This document shows, piece after piece, positions 53,961 through 64,000 of a DNA stretch of 64,000 nucleotides. Position 1 is the first letter of the stretch; every line of letters starts with the position of its first letter. Location: the NCBI GenBank assembly GCA_023897205.1, contig JAHWDD010000006.1, positions 248,001 through 312,000 of the forward strand. Reading direction: 5' to 3'. The position numbers were made by a program, and so were the translations under genes. Origin of the DNA: Exophiala sp. HKRS030 (taxonomy: Eukaryota > Ascomycota > Eurotiomycetes > Chaetothyriales > Herpotrichiellaceae). The notes below the pieces were generated by a model. It saw only the letters and a list, made by a program, of their open reading frames with translations. It had not been told where the DNA came from and made no database searches.

Positions 53961-56122
53961 ATGGAGTCTGCAGACGAATTCAGCAACGAAAACAACACCA
54001 AAGCTTCAATGACCAAAGAAGAAACTTCTGAACATCTCGAACAGAGTACTGGGAGCGGGAGGAGGAGACAAACCACAAAAAATGAGTCTGGTATCACTTT
54101 GGTACCTCAACCTACCGACGATCCTCGTGATCCTTTGGTGAGTACTACATTACGTCCACATATTATGTCTCGAAAGATGTGTTTCCTGACACTATATCGG
54201 TCAACAGAACTGGGCGAGATGGCGTAAACTACTCACTCTGGGTATCGTGGCATTTGCTGGGTTCACCGGTACACTTCAAGCCGTCGGTAATGTCAGCAGT
54301 ATCTTTCAACAAGGAGCTCTTTACGACAAAACCGGCGTCGAAATTACATATTCGGTATTGACATACCCTCCCACAAGTGCAAACAAAGACTGACTTTCCT
54401 GAAATAAAAAGGTCTCTGCGGCAACTGCAGGATTATGCGCAGGACCATTATTCTGGTCACCAATCTCCCGAAGAATCGGTAGAGGTGGTGCGATCCTATG
54501 GGCCACCGTTTTGACAATGGCTTGCACGATATGGGCCGCCACATGTACGGGTCCAGGAGATTATGTCAGTTTTGTCTTGTCAAGGCTGTTCGGTTGTTTG
54601 GCTGGATCTTGTGCAACTACGGGTATACATAACCCACCCTCCTATTCGTTTCCATCCTTTTTTATCAACAGCTAACGAACACCGTTTGTGAGGAAGGGAA
54701 CAGTCGGAGCAAGTTACATTACAGATACATTCTTTTTGCATCAACGTGGGAAATGTTTTGCCTTTTACAACGTAATGATTCTTCTAGGGTACGTGTTGTG
54801 ACGACTTGGTCTGTCTTTCTCCTTGAACTCTCCCCTCCTACTGACAGAGGTGTCGTCTTTCTTAGAACTTTGGCAGGTCCAACCTTTTCCGGGTTCATCG
54901 TCGGCAACGGTTCCCCGTGGGCGGTAGAATATTGGTACAATGTCGGTCTAGAAGGTTTTGTCATTTTTCTGATCTTCTTCTGCCTGGAAGAGACGGGTTG
55001 GACTAGACCTGGACGACCTACATTTCCGGTCCCTTCGACATCTTTTGTCCGACGATCCATCGATGTTTATTTTTTTCGAAGACCAAATGTCGCCGAAGGA
55101 ATGAACAACCGAGAGACGGTATGGTCATATCATTTAAACCCCCAAGAGTTTGTCTTTTTTTGGAGAGGTTCATACTGACTAAAATCTCGTTTCTTGATTC
55201 AGCTTCGTTTGGCCATTATGCCATTCAGGATAGGATTGCATCCTGTCGGAATACTAGGTGGTCTCTTTCTCATGATTGTTTTTGGCTGGTAAGTACTGCC
55301 GTCTCTGGCACTCGGAACATAAAAAATTGAACAAATCTGACCTGATGATTGCAGGAGTGTCGGTGTAAACAACCTCTTGGCCGTATTTCTTCAGTCTCCA
55401 GTATCCGAAAAGGGGTATGGTTTTACGCCTAACCAAAATGCAGAATGTACGTTGTCCCTTACCGTTTTACTCCCATTCCACTTGCCTATCACTTCCGTAC
55501 TACTTTACCTCCCAAAGTACTGACTCTGTGTGTGTGTGATCCAACAGTCACATTTGCGGCATGGGCAGGTTGTATTACGGGTCAACTGTACGGTTTGGCC
55601 TTCAACGACAAACTTCCCCTGTGGATCTGTCGCAAGTCCGGGGGGATATGGAAACCCGAGTTTCGTCTTCACGCACTGTGGATCCCTTCTTTCGTGGGAC
55701 TCAACATCGGTCTGGGTCTGTTCGGAGCCGCCTTGCAGTACCACCTGCACTACATGGTCGCCGCCGTGGGGAATTTCTTGTTGAACTTCAGTTCCAACGT
55801 CGCCGTCCCCGTGTTGGTCAATTACGAGGTCGAATGTTTTACAAAGTACCCGGTCGAGGCGGCCACCATCATGAACTTCTACCGGACCATTTTCGGCATC
55901 GCCATTCCCTTCTTCATCGACGGCTGGGAAGCCAGTGTCGGGGTGGGTTGGGTTTTTGGCATGATGGCGTTCGTGAGCATGGTGGCTTTTGGTTTGATCA
56001 TCGTCCTCATGTTTGCCGGTCACAAGATCCGTCATTATTTCCACAGTTCAATCATGTCGACCGAGGAAGGAACGAGGATCATCGGACAAGAAGTGAATAG
56101 GTTGGACGTTGAGGCTCACTGA
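53961..56122 (+). CDS. MFS transporter (cluster gene 6)
   Basis: Eight exons: 53961..54137, 54208..54354, 54412..54622, 54704..54788, 54866..55118, 55203..55288, 55355..55446 and 55548..56122, giving 541 residues. A hydrophilic N-terminus of about 70 residues ends DPRDPLNWARWRKLLTLG, the entry typical of fungal DHA1-like and related drug/organic-compound carriers. About twelve membrane segments follow, including LLTLGIVAFAGFTGTLQAVG, the SRRIGRGG loop (the motif A position), LLGTLAGPTFSGFIVGNG, EGFVIFLIFFCLEETGW, and the C-terminal FGMMAFVSMVAFGLIIVLM. It lies at the plasma membrane by family. As the last gene of the block it probably imports the aromatic substrate or exports a toxic intermediate; direction cannot be read from sequence. 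Confidence 0.88.
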
Positions 56123-56753
56123 GAGAATTCGAGAGATCGAACGGAAATGTATCTTCTTACGCTTGTTCGCTTAGGTACTTATTGTATTGTTCAAATACGC
56201 ACGGACCTCACCTTGCTCTCTTTTGTTTTCTACAATGTCAAAACGCACGGTCCAAGTATTTTCCTCTTCCCTGCGGAGTATTTATTACTAGTAGCGTATT
56301 TCAATATATTGGCTTGTCAATGATGATAGCTTCAAGATGAGTGAACTGGTAAAAGTAAGGGTTGGTACATATACCATATATATATTTGATACAAGATCAA
56401 CCCATCCACGAATAAATAATTCTGCTGTAAATATCTCCTGACTTCACTGTCGCTATACCAACTCGACTTGACTTCACATTCTTACATACCATCTCTACCT
56501 CCGTCTCTCTCTCGTGTCTATCTGTCAAACCACTCCCCGCATTGTTCGGTTCAGCTGCCACCGTCATCATTCTAGATTTCCATCCCCACATCAACCAACC
56601 ATCTGGTATTTGGAACCGAATACCGCCAGAAACATACAAATTGTGTGAACCTCAACCATAAATACCTTCCTAGGGAAATAAAATCACACGAGTATCACTT
56701 CCCATCTTATCGACAACTTTGCAGACAAGAAAAACATTCGCCAGACGATCAAA
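56123..56753. promoter_or_regulatory. Intergenic: transporter 3' end and promoter of the secreted protein gene
   Basis: 631 bases, AT-rich around 56370-56420. No RNA or repeat element is recognised. Confidence 0.4.
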
Positions 56754-57521
56754 ATGTATACGACTCAAAAACCACCGACAATCCTCCTCGTACTTGGATT
56801 CTTCGTCTTGATCGCTCCACTCACGTCATCAAGTCCGTTGAGATCAACCACAACCACAGCAAAATCCCTCGACTCGAATTCAATGGGATATTGTTCTAGA
56901 CTTTGTCAGAGTTTGGACAAATGTGAAACAACTTTCGGTCAACGTCAACGTCCACGTGGACGTGGTAGAGATGGTGCGGACGACCTGTGCGGCGGTGAAC
57001 TACCCGAATGGTGTTCCGACGTGCCTGGATGTGATCAATACTTTTTGCAGGTCACACCACCACAGCAACAGCGAGAACAACAACGGCAACGTCATAATGA
57101 CCCGAGTCCGACAACCAAAGTCAAGATTGACGGACCAATTTTACATATCGAGGATGATTATGATGAAAAAGTCCACAAAAAATCATGTGCGTCCATCTGT
57201 GATGATTATTGGTACTGTTCACGTCGTGACCCTTGGGGGGAACAATATTGTGGTACGATCCCTTCGAGTTGCAAGAACGAACCGAGGTGTATCAGTTTGG
57301 ATTCGAATTCCCAATCTCACCGAGACGCCAAAAAGTATCCTGATGGGGAGCTGGGATGGGGAGAAGATGAGAATGACGACGACGTGAGTGATGAGAAGGA
57401 GACAACCATGGAACCAAAGCAAAATCAAAACCAACAGCAAGAGAGGATCAAAGAGGTCGAGTACGGACGTTGGCGGGAAGAAGAGGACGAGGACGAGGAC
57501 GACGAGGTAGGAGATCTTTAG
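56754..57521 (+). CDS. Secreted protein with duplicated six-cysteine module
   Basis: Single exon of 255 residues from ATG at 56754. Signal peptide MYTTQKPPTILLVLGFFVLI (cleavage near 25). Twelve cysteines fall in two matching modules. Module one: Cys47, 51, 57, 79, 87 and 93 (CSRLCQSLDKC ... CGGELPEWCSDVPGC). Module two: Cys145, 149, 155, 166, 173 and 179 (CASICDDYWYC ... CGTIPSSCKNEPRC). The spacing C-x3-C-x5-C-xn-C-x6/7-C-x5-C is conserved, and n is 21 or 10. Module one has an Arg/Gly insertion. A Gln-rich linker joins the modules, and a highly acidic tail (EEEDEDEDDEVGDL) closes the protein. I do not recognise the family. It could be a cell-wall or effector-like protein. It converges with the DDHD gene. 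Confidence 0.75.
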   Translation: MYTTQKPPTILLVLGFFVLIAPLTSSSPLRSTTTTAKSLDSNSMGYCSRLCQSLDKCETTFGQRQRPRGRGRDGADDLCGGELPEWCSDVPGCDQYFLQVTPPQQQREQQRQRHNDPSPTTKVKIDGPILHIEDDYDEKVHKKSCASICDDYWYCSRRDPWGEQYCGTIPSSCKNEPRCISLDSNSQSHRDAKKYPDGELGWGEDENDDDVSDEKETTMEPKQNQNQQQERIKEVEYGRWREEEDEDEDDEVGDL

Positions 57522-57688
57522 AGGAAACGAACCGAAGAAAACGACAGTGTTTTGGGAGGTGAGAACCTTTTGAATATTTTCTGAGACGAGAGGATCCGTA
57601 GTACCAAAGAAGAAAGGAAGAAACACACTGTTTTTGTTTTTTTTTTAACAAAAAAAAACTTCCCATCCCTTCTCCAAGGCACGTATAC

Positions 57689-60646
57689 TCACCACGACGA
57701 AGAATACCCATCTCGTCCTTTGTTGCTGTTGGTTCTGTCGTGTCCCCTCGTCTTCAACATTTGACCAATCATGAAATGATTGACATCCTCATCTGCCCAA
57801 TAACTCAAATGACTGGCGATGCTGGCAAGCAACGACACGTCAAACATGCCTTCTTGAATGTGGTAATCCACTCGGCCATTGCTGTTCAAGGCCCTGACCT
57901 TCATCTCTTCACGTTTCAGTTTCCGAGCCCTTTCCTGTGACAAGTGATGATATTCCGATGAACCAGCACCGCCAACACCAGCACCAAATCCGGCCGATGA
58001 ACCGTGACCTTCCTCACCACCGGTTCCGTCGGTAGAAGCATCGTGTGATCGTCGACGTCTCTGAAACCCTGCGTAGAGCGTTTCAATCTCCGAGTCGATC
58101 AATGTCGGCGCTTGTTCGGTCGGAGGAGAAGATTTGGCCATGTTGGCGAGCTCTTGTTGTTTCTTGTCGCTTGAAACAACGGGGACATGTGGTGTCGTGT
58201 TGGATTGATGAGTCGACGTAGGAGCCGATGATGATGATGTTGATGTTGTCGGACCACCAGATGCCTTTGCTTTGTCTTGTGGCAGAGCCTGTTCTTCACC
58301 CGTAATCCCCAAACTCCTGTTGATCAAACTCGACGCCACCCCGGACGTGAGATTGTACCAGCTCGACATGACTTGTTGGCCCATACGGGCCGTCACATTG
58401 GCGATGCCGGGCGCCGCAAACAGACCCTTCTTGGTGTACGGGAGAGGTTGGGATTTCAATTGTGCCATCGCCGAAGATATGAGCGGTTCCATTCGATAAG
58501 CTATAGGGTCTGTCGGATGGAATATGTTGTAGAGTTCACGGCATTTGGGGGATGACGTGCTGATTGGGATAATGTCTCTGGCGGCGGCACCGGAACCCGG
58601 TGGTTTCAGTGAGCTGTCAAAAGGGTCGTTCAGCATTGGGTCCGGATCAAAGGGAGAAGTAGGTACAGCAGCTGCACCAAAAGTACTGGCGCCCAACGTG
58701 GACCGAGCGGCGATCGTTCTTCCCTTGAGCATCTGAAAAAGGGCTATCGGAGATCCGACACAAAAGAAATTCTCCACGTCAAAATCGAGGTGCAGATCCT
58801 TTTGTTCGACATTGAACTCTCTAGAGGTCTTGCTGGACACCCGTCGCGGTCTTGTCTTGCTGGGCTCTTCTTGACGGCACAATATGTCGAACAGGATCGC
58901 ACTGCCGAGAGAATGACCACAAAAGCTGACTTTCCCCGAAAACCCCGTGCGCTGTTTGAAGAGCTGATAAACTCGGTTCGATTCTTTCTGTACGATGGAC
59001 GCAATGTGTTCTCGGTACGCGCTTTGGTACAGGAGGACGTCCATGGCAAGGTCGGTGATCAGATTGCGGACAGCTGGTACCCCCTCCACGGTGATGTCCT
59101 GCAAGGAAGGGTACTCATCATCAAAACCGTCATCGGCATCTCCAAGGTCGAATTCTTTGCGATTTTGCTTTAGGCTCTGCTTTGGGAAATCCAAGAGGTG
59201 CCGCCAGCACACCGGTAATACCTGGACTCTGCAGTTTTTGGGCTCACCGCTAAGTGCCTGTAGATCAGGAGCTGATCCATAGACTGCCTTCATGGTCTTT
59301 CGAAGAGTATTGACATCGTGGATGAACTGTAAAGTAATCAGTATACGGTCCGAGTGGGAAAACATAGGACTCACATTGATACTATCTAGCCTCAGACCGA
59401 GACGTTGACCAATGCCGTGCGTAACAAGAACCAAATGATCGATCTGTCGAGCTTGATCTTCACCGTCTTTTTCTCGAGCCTCTTCCATTTCTCGTTCTTC
59501 CTCTTCCCGAGCATCTTCTTCGGCTTGACTTTGCGAGTCTTGAGTGTCTGGCATGCCGGCAAGGGATGAGATTTGTCTCTCAAGAGCGGTTCGACGAGGT
59601 TTCTCAGGTTCTTCTTCTACCTTATCATCGACAACTGGAGCTACTTCTGCCGGAATTTTGGCAGACCGACGCTTCTCTTTCGTACTGGTGCCATCGGCCG
59701 TTTTGGAGTCGGCCTTTGAATCGGTAGCCTTGCCATCCGCCACTTTTAAATCTGTCCAACCGCGTACTACCTTGGTTCCGCCATAACCAACAAATCGCCC
59801 ATATACCGTACTGCTCATTCGTGACAGGAAGTCATCAGTGGACAGATACGCAACGGTAGCATCTTGATAGGTCACAGTTGTATTCATATGTGATCCGAAA
59901 AGACGGTAGATATTTGATGGGGTAGATTGATTATCATCTTGCGAAGGTTGTGCCGAGTGAGCCGTGCCATCAAACACCCCAGAAGTCGGCCTGCTCCGGG
60001 GTTGCGAGGTAGATCGCTGTCCCGTCAGACCTATCCTTCTCCATGCGGCAACCTTTAGATAGCCTTCTTCAAGTTGATTGGCAAGATTCTCATCGCAGGG
60101 CTTCAAGGATGAACCATCACTGTAGAACCAACTTCCTCGACGAACTTCATATACTGGGCCAAGCCAGTAGGCGGGCTCTAGCTCACGTTTTTCGATGTGG
60201 ACGTCGAAAAGGTAGTCCTCATTAACAGGGACTTTGGTGCTCGTAACCTCGGAGCCATCACGATGGGCCGCCTCATCATTATCAAGTGACTGAAACGCCT
60301 TCTCGATGGCTGCCGAGTCAGATGCCGAAAATGGTACCAATTTCTTTGGGACCTGTGGGGGCTTTGGCTTTTCATCAGAATTCGTCTCTGCCGCAAAAGG
60401 TTTTCGTTTGGCCACGTCAACCGCATAGTACCATCGCGCCTTGAGCGGCGGACAGTCTTTCGGATATTTGCGGAGACTGGGTGACGGTCGGAGATTGATA
60501 GTGTGGTCGAGACCTGTCGACTGTTTCAAGCCCGGAGAGCCTTCGCTTGGTTTTACGAGAGGAGACTTTGGCGGAGGAGTATTACTCCTGCTCCAAGAGG
60601 TAATTGAGCCCAAGAACGAAGAAGCTGGTCTCGATGACTCAGCCAT
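57689..60646 (-). CDS. DDHD-domain phospholipase (PA-PLA1 type)
   Basis: Two exons, 60646..59375 and 59326..57689, give 969 residues. The start is MAESSRPASSFLG; the open frame extends upstream only from a GTG. The 48-nt intron (GTGAGT..TTACAG) is a multiple of three without a stop, so it reads through, but its removal restores RLGLRLDSINFIHDVNTLRK. Landmarks: an N-terminal WWE-like segment (KARWYYAVDVAKRKPF, EPAYWLGPVYEVRRGSWFYSDGS), LVLVTHGIGQRLGLRL, the lipase elbow FCGHSLGSA with Ser563, NFFCVGSPIALF, the PTDPIAYRMEPL region, and the metal-binding DDHD C-terminus ending VDYHIQEGMFDVSLLASIA then SHLSYWADEDVNHFM. Such enzymes hydrolyse phosphatidic acid at organelle membranes. Two long Ser/Gln/acidic linkers are unstructured. 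Confidence 0.92.
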   Translation of the reverse strand: MAESSRPASSFLGSITSWSRSNTPPPKSPLVKPSEGSPGLKQSTGLDHTINLRPSPSLRKYPKDCPPLKARWYYAVDVAKRKPFAAETNSDEKPKPPQVPKKLVPFSASDSAAIEKAFQSLDNDEAAHRDGSEVTSTKVPVNEDYLFDVHIEKRELEPAYWLGPVYEVRRGSWFYSDGSSLKPCDENLANQLEEGYLKVAAWRRIGLTGQRSTSQPRSRPTSGVFDGTAHSAQPSQDDNQSTPSNIYRLFGSHMNTTVTYQDATVAYLSTDDFLSRMSSTVYGRFVGYGGTKVVRGWTDLKVADGKATDSKADSKTADGTSTKEKRRSAKIPAEVAPVVDDKVEEEPEKPRRTALERQISSLAGMPDTQDSQSQAEEDAREEEEREMEEAREKDGEDQARQIDHLVLVTHGIGQRLGLRLDSINVSPMFSHSDRILITLQFIHDVNTLRKTMKAVYGSAPDLQALSGEPKNCRVQVLPVCWRHLLDFPKQSLKQNRKEFDLGDADDGFDDEYPSLQDITVEGVPAVRNLITDLAMDVLLYQSAYREHIASIVQKESNRVYQLFKQRTGFSGKVSFCGHSLGSAILFDILCRQEEPSKTRPRRVSSKTSREFNVEQKDLHLDFDVENFFCVGSPIALFQMLKGRTIAARSTLGASTFGAAAVPTSPFDPDPMLNDPFDSSLKPPGSGAAARDIIPISTSSPKCRELYNIFHPTDPIAYRMEPLISSAMAQLKSQPLPYTKKGLFAAPGIANVTARMGQQVMSSWYNLTSGVASSLINRSLGITGEEQALPQDKAKASGGPTTSTSSSSAPTSTHQSNTTPHVPVVSSDKKQQELANMAKSSPPTEQAPTLIDSEIETLYAGFQRRRRSHDASTDGTGGEEGHGSSAGFGAGVGGAGSSEYHHLSQERARKLKREEMKVRALNSNGRVDYHIQEGMFDVSLLASIASHLSYWADEDVNHFMIGQMLKTRGHDRTNSNKGRDGYSSSW

Positions 60647-61258
60647 TCCTTTCCGAATAGCCCTTACGAGGGCCGGAAATCGATCCAATGTGACGGCATT
60701 AGTAGGCTTTGGCGGTGGTCTCCAAAACACACCGACACAGAACTGTCAAGGGCTAGAAGATTATGGGCCAGAGAGGCCGAAGGTGAGGAGACAATTGATG
60801 GAAAAACAAGGGACAGACTCTAGGTATGAATATGAATAATGAAAGCAGTTCTCTTTATGATCATATGGTGTACATGTTGCCTTGTTTTGGACGTGTCACC
60901 TTGATATGGATCATATTGGGATTAGCGAGGCACATAGCACGCCGCCACAGAGTGTGGCTGATCACGTGCTCACGTGCACCGCCTCACGTTGGCGGGGGAT
61001 TCTGCGTCATTCCAATTCCAAGTTGTTGGCCTTGCGACTCGCTCAGCCTTCAGCCTTTTCAATTCCACAATAATAAGCTGCTTGCGACGCCTGTTCAGGC
61101 ACCACAATTACAGACTGCTACATATTCCCAGTGTTGTCCAGTCCGTCTCTTTTCGACCCTGACAGTTCTCCCCTTGCCTTCACCGGCGTTTCCCTACTAT
61201 TGCCAATCAAACCGAGCTTACTCGCGCTGGGTAACAGGCGCCTCCCTTGCCGGTCACT
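60647..61258. promoter_or_regulatory. Divergent promoter region between the DDHD gene and fimbrin
   Basis: 612 bases between diverging starts. It contains two CACGTG boxes 8 bp apart at 60963..60976. Confidence 0.5.
60961..60976. promoter_or_regulatory. Tandem E-boxes (CACGTG x2)
   Basis: ATCACGTG followed by TCACGTG within 16 bases, a Cbf1/bHLH-type arrangement in the shared promoter. The role is inferred by motif only. Confidence 0.5.
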
Positions 61259-63325
61259 ATGGCAGCTATCCTCAAACTAACCCGAAAATACCCCCAGTTC
61301 CAGCAGAACGAAATCTTCCAATTGCAAGATGCATTTCGAAAACTGGACGTCGACGATAAGGGGTATCTAGACGAAGCCACCGTCATCAAGGCCACCCAGC
61401 AGTCCGAGAGACAATCCTATGATGTTGTCAGACAAGCGCTCAAAGAGGTGGAACTTGACAGCTCGAGACGAGTAGAACTCGAAGATTATGTCGACCTCAT
61501 TTCGAAAGTGCGCGGCTCTCCACCGACTCAGCAGCGTATACCGAGCGGGTCAGTACGACCGGGTGCGGGCAATGGCGCTCCTACGCCTGGACACGCTTCA
61601 AAGCCCAGTCTCGGAGGAGGGGCAGGGAAGATTCAGGTCCAAGGCTCTTCTGCAAACGTTACACACACTATAAACGAAGAAGAAAGAACTGCTTTCACCA
61701 CCCACATTAATGCCGTCCTTGCCGGTGATCCGGACATTGGCCATCTATTGCCTTTCCCGACCGACACCTTTGAAATGTTCGACCACTGTAAAGATGGCTT
61801 GGTGCTGGCAAAACTCATCAACGACAGCGTTCCGGACACAATCGATGAACGTGTGCTAAACACGCCAGGCAGGAAGATCAAGACACTCAACGCCTTCCAC
61901 ATGACGGAGAACAACAACATTGTCATTGAGTCTGCCAAAGGTATCGGTTGTTCTGTGGTCAATATTGGTAGTGGTGATATCATCGAGGTTCGAGAACATC
62001 TGATTCTTGGTCTCATCTGGCAGATCATCCGACGTGGTTTGCTGGGCAAGATTGATATCAAGCTACACCCCGAACTTTATCGGCTCCTCGAAGATGATGA
62101 AACTCTCGAGCAATTTCTCCGACTTCCTCCCGAGCAGATCCTCCTGCGGTGGTTCAACTACCACCTCAAGAATGCTGGCTGGCATAGGCGAGTTAACAAC
62201 TTCTCTGGAGACGTCAAAGATGGTGAAAATTACACGGTTCTTCTCAACCAGCTGAAGCCCGATATATGTTCCAGGGCTCCTTTACAGACCAGAGACCTCT
62301 TACAACGAGCCGAGGAAGTCCTTCAGAATGCCGAGAGGATCGACTGCAGAAAGTTTTTGACTCCCACGGCCTTGGTAGCAGGAAACCCCAAGCTCAACCT
62401 TGCCTTTGTCGCCAACCTCTTCAACACTCACCCTGGTCTGGATCCTCTTACAGAAGAAGAGAAACCCGATATCGAAGACTTCGATGCCGAAGGTGAACGC
62501 GAAGCTCGTGTCTTTACTCTCTGGCTCAACAGCATGGATGTTCAACCCACGATCAACAACTTTTGGGAAGATCTCCGTGATGGCACAATTCTGCTTCAAG
62601 CCTATGACAAGGTTATTCCTGGCAGTGTCAACTGGCGTCACGTCAACAAGCCTCCAGCCCATGGCGGTGAAATGTCTCGATTCAAGATGGTGGAAAACAC
62701 CAATTACACTGTCGAATTGGGCAAGCAGAACCACTTCTCGCTCGTTGGTATTCAAGGTGCCGATATCACCGACGGGCAACGAACACTTACCCTGGGTCTT
62801 GTCTGGCAGCTCATGCGTCGTGACATTGTCAGCACATTATCAGGTGTTGCTCAACGCATGGGTAAGAGAGATCTTTCCGACTCCGACATGATTAGATGGG
62901 CAAACGACATGTCTAAAAGAGGTGGTAAGAACTCTGCGGTGCGATCTTTCAAGGATCCAGCTATTACCAGTGGTGTCTTCCTTTTGGATGTTCTCAATGG
63001 TATGAAGAGTAATTACGTCGATTATGACCTCGTGACTCCTGGAAAGTCGCAAGATGACGCCTATGCCAATGCCAAACTATCCATCAGTATTGCCAGAAAG
63101 ATGGGTATGTATCTATCTTTCGATACAAAATGGGGACATGAACTGACGCCTGTTTAGGAAGCACAATTTACCTTTTGCCAGACGATATCGTACAAGGTCG
63201 AGCTCGGTTGGTGACAACTTTTGTCGGTGAGTAGTCTTGTCCGGGATCATGTGAACGATAGAATGTGAATGCTAATGGATTTTTCAGGTGCATTGATGAG
63301 AACAGCCGAGAAGATGGGCGCATAA
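61259..63325 (+). CDS. SAC6: Fimbrin/plastin, actin-bundling protein (Sac6 type)
   Basis: Three exons, 61259..63104, 63158..63226 and 63288..63325, give 650 residues. The first ATG is MAAILKLTRKYPQF. An EF-hand-like N-terminus (QLQDAFRKLDVDDKGYLDEATV) is followed by four calponin-homology domains in two actin-binding pairs: EEERTAFTTHINAVLAG, DHCKDGLVLAKLINDSVPDTI, WFNYHLKNAGWHRRV, ALVAGNPKLNLAFVANLFNTH, FTLWLNSMDV and TLTLGLVWQLMRRD. The two small last exons complete the fourth domain: ARKMGSTIYLLPDDIVQGR, then LVTTFVGALMRTAEKMGA. Fimbrin cross-links actin filaments at endocytic patches and in hyphal tips. The calcium loop of the EF-hand is degenerate. Confidence 0.95.
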
Positions 63326-64000
63326 GGTACCTACCTTTTGTGTTTATCTCAGTATCAGGGCCTTCTTGCTGGGCTCTTGGAAGCGCTGGCTTGGACGGAG
63401 AACCCAAGAAGAAGAGGTCTAATTTTTCAAAACTCAGGCCTTGTTGTATACCTTTCCTGGACCAGCAAGTGGTGTCAGTCCGTATGGGACGCGGAGACAG
63501 GGAAACACGGGCAGGGAGGACGATGATGTGTCTCACAAAAAAGGCCTTGGTTGTTGAACAATTCAAGCCCACCATCAATTTTGTTGTCTCGATTAAGCCT
63601 ACTTTGTTTACCTGGTACTTACGAGAACATTTTCTTTAGAGAGAAAAAGAAATTCATTCCTAAGATTCGGCTCGAGTGATAAGATGCTGACACTTTCGCT
63701 CTCTATCTCGTTCGATCCTACTACGTAGCCTCAATGGACCTTGGCTTCAGGTCTCTCGAGAACATCATGGTCTACCATCAGAGGCGCAATGTCACAGTGT
63801 ATGTATGTGTCGTTGCTGACGACAATGATTTCAAGTTTCCCTGTCTGCCCTATTTGGTTTGTTGTCTGCCTGGTCTTGTTCTTTGGGCTCTGACATGGGT
63901 TCGATTCAGAAGTTTTTGGGGGTTCCATGATCACATCCTGGAGAGAAAAGGAGAGAGACACGTCGCCAGGGCGTGTCCTTTTTGTCCCCAGGTTTTGGTT
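63326..64000. other. Fimbrin 3' region to the window edge
   Basis: 675 bases with no recognisable gene. The frames present carry no domain. It should hold the fimbrin 3' untranslated region; a neighbour may begin beyond the edge. Confidence 0.4.

Noticed and set aside
41626..56122. Secondary-metabolite biosynthetic cluster
   Set aside because: No PKS, NRPS, terpene cyclase, prenyltransferase or RiPP precursor is present; the enzymes fit ring catabolism better.
1..64000. CRISPR array, prophage or bacterial operon
   Set aside because: Spliceosomal introns and fungal nuclear genes throughout; no regularly spaced repeats.

Overview
This window is nuclear DNA from a filamentous ascomycete (Pezizomycotina). 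Genes are spaced on both strands and carry short spliceosomal introns of about 45-215 nt with GT..AG ends and CTRAC-like branch points. The families present also fit: fungal-type PEX8, SNG1/DUF3533, Zim17, Cullin-3, GINS Sld5, Miro/Gem1, Ysc84, fimbrin, a Clr5-ankyrin protein and a Zn2Cys6 regulator. The style of the proteins suggests Eurotiomycetes, possibly Chaetothyriales (black yeasts and relatives), but I cannot prove the class from this sequence alone.

Layout. 0-5 kb: the start of a Myb-like gene cut by the left edge, PEX8, and an SNG1-type membrane protein. 5-18 kb: a nearly gene-free 12.8 kb stretch interrupted only by a TALE homeobox gene at 10.3-11.5 kb. 18-29 kb: housekeeping genes (maltase, ZIM17, CUL3, SLD5, a cupin_5 protein, GEM1). 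29-32 kb: a vanillyl-alcohol-oxidase-type flavoenzyme. 32.6-36 kb: a Clr5-ankyrin gene whose first exon has an apparent one-base frameshift. 36-41 kb: a cytochrome b561 protein, an alpha/beta hydrolase and a YSC84-type SH3 protein. 41.6-56.1 kb: a compact accessory cluster. 56.7-63.3 kb: a secreted protein with a duplicated cysteine module, a DDHD phospholipase and fimbrin.

The most interesting block is the 41.6-56.1 kb cluster. It holds a cytochrome P450, a VOC-fold protein that keeps the complete extradiol dioxygenase active site, a phenol-hydroxylase/TfdB-type flavin monooxygenase, a salicylate-hydroxylase-type flavin monooxygenase, a Zn2Cys6 regulator and an MFS transporter. No PKS, NRPS or terpene synthase is present. 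The enzymes fit a catabolic route: uptake, oxidative trimming or ring hydroxylation to a catechol, then extradiol (meta) ring opening under a local regulator. The flavin, dioxygenase and P450 families are recognised from visible motifs; the pathway and its substrate are inference.

I rebuilt exon structures by hand from splice sites and reading-frame continuity. Several genes begin or end outside their longest open frame: PEX8, CUL3, VAO, P450, the two-exon homeobox gene, a six-exon monooxygenase with an 11-nt microexon, a seven-exon regulator with a 14-nt microexon, and an eight-exon transporter.
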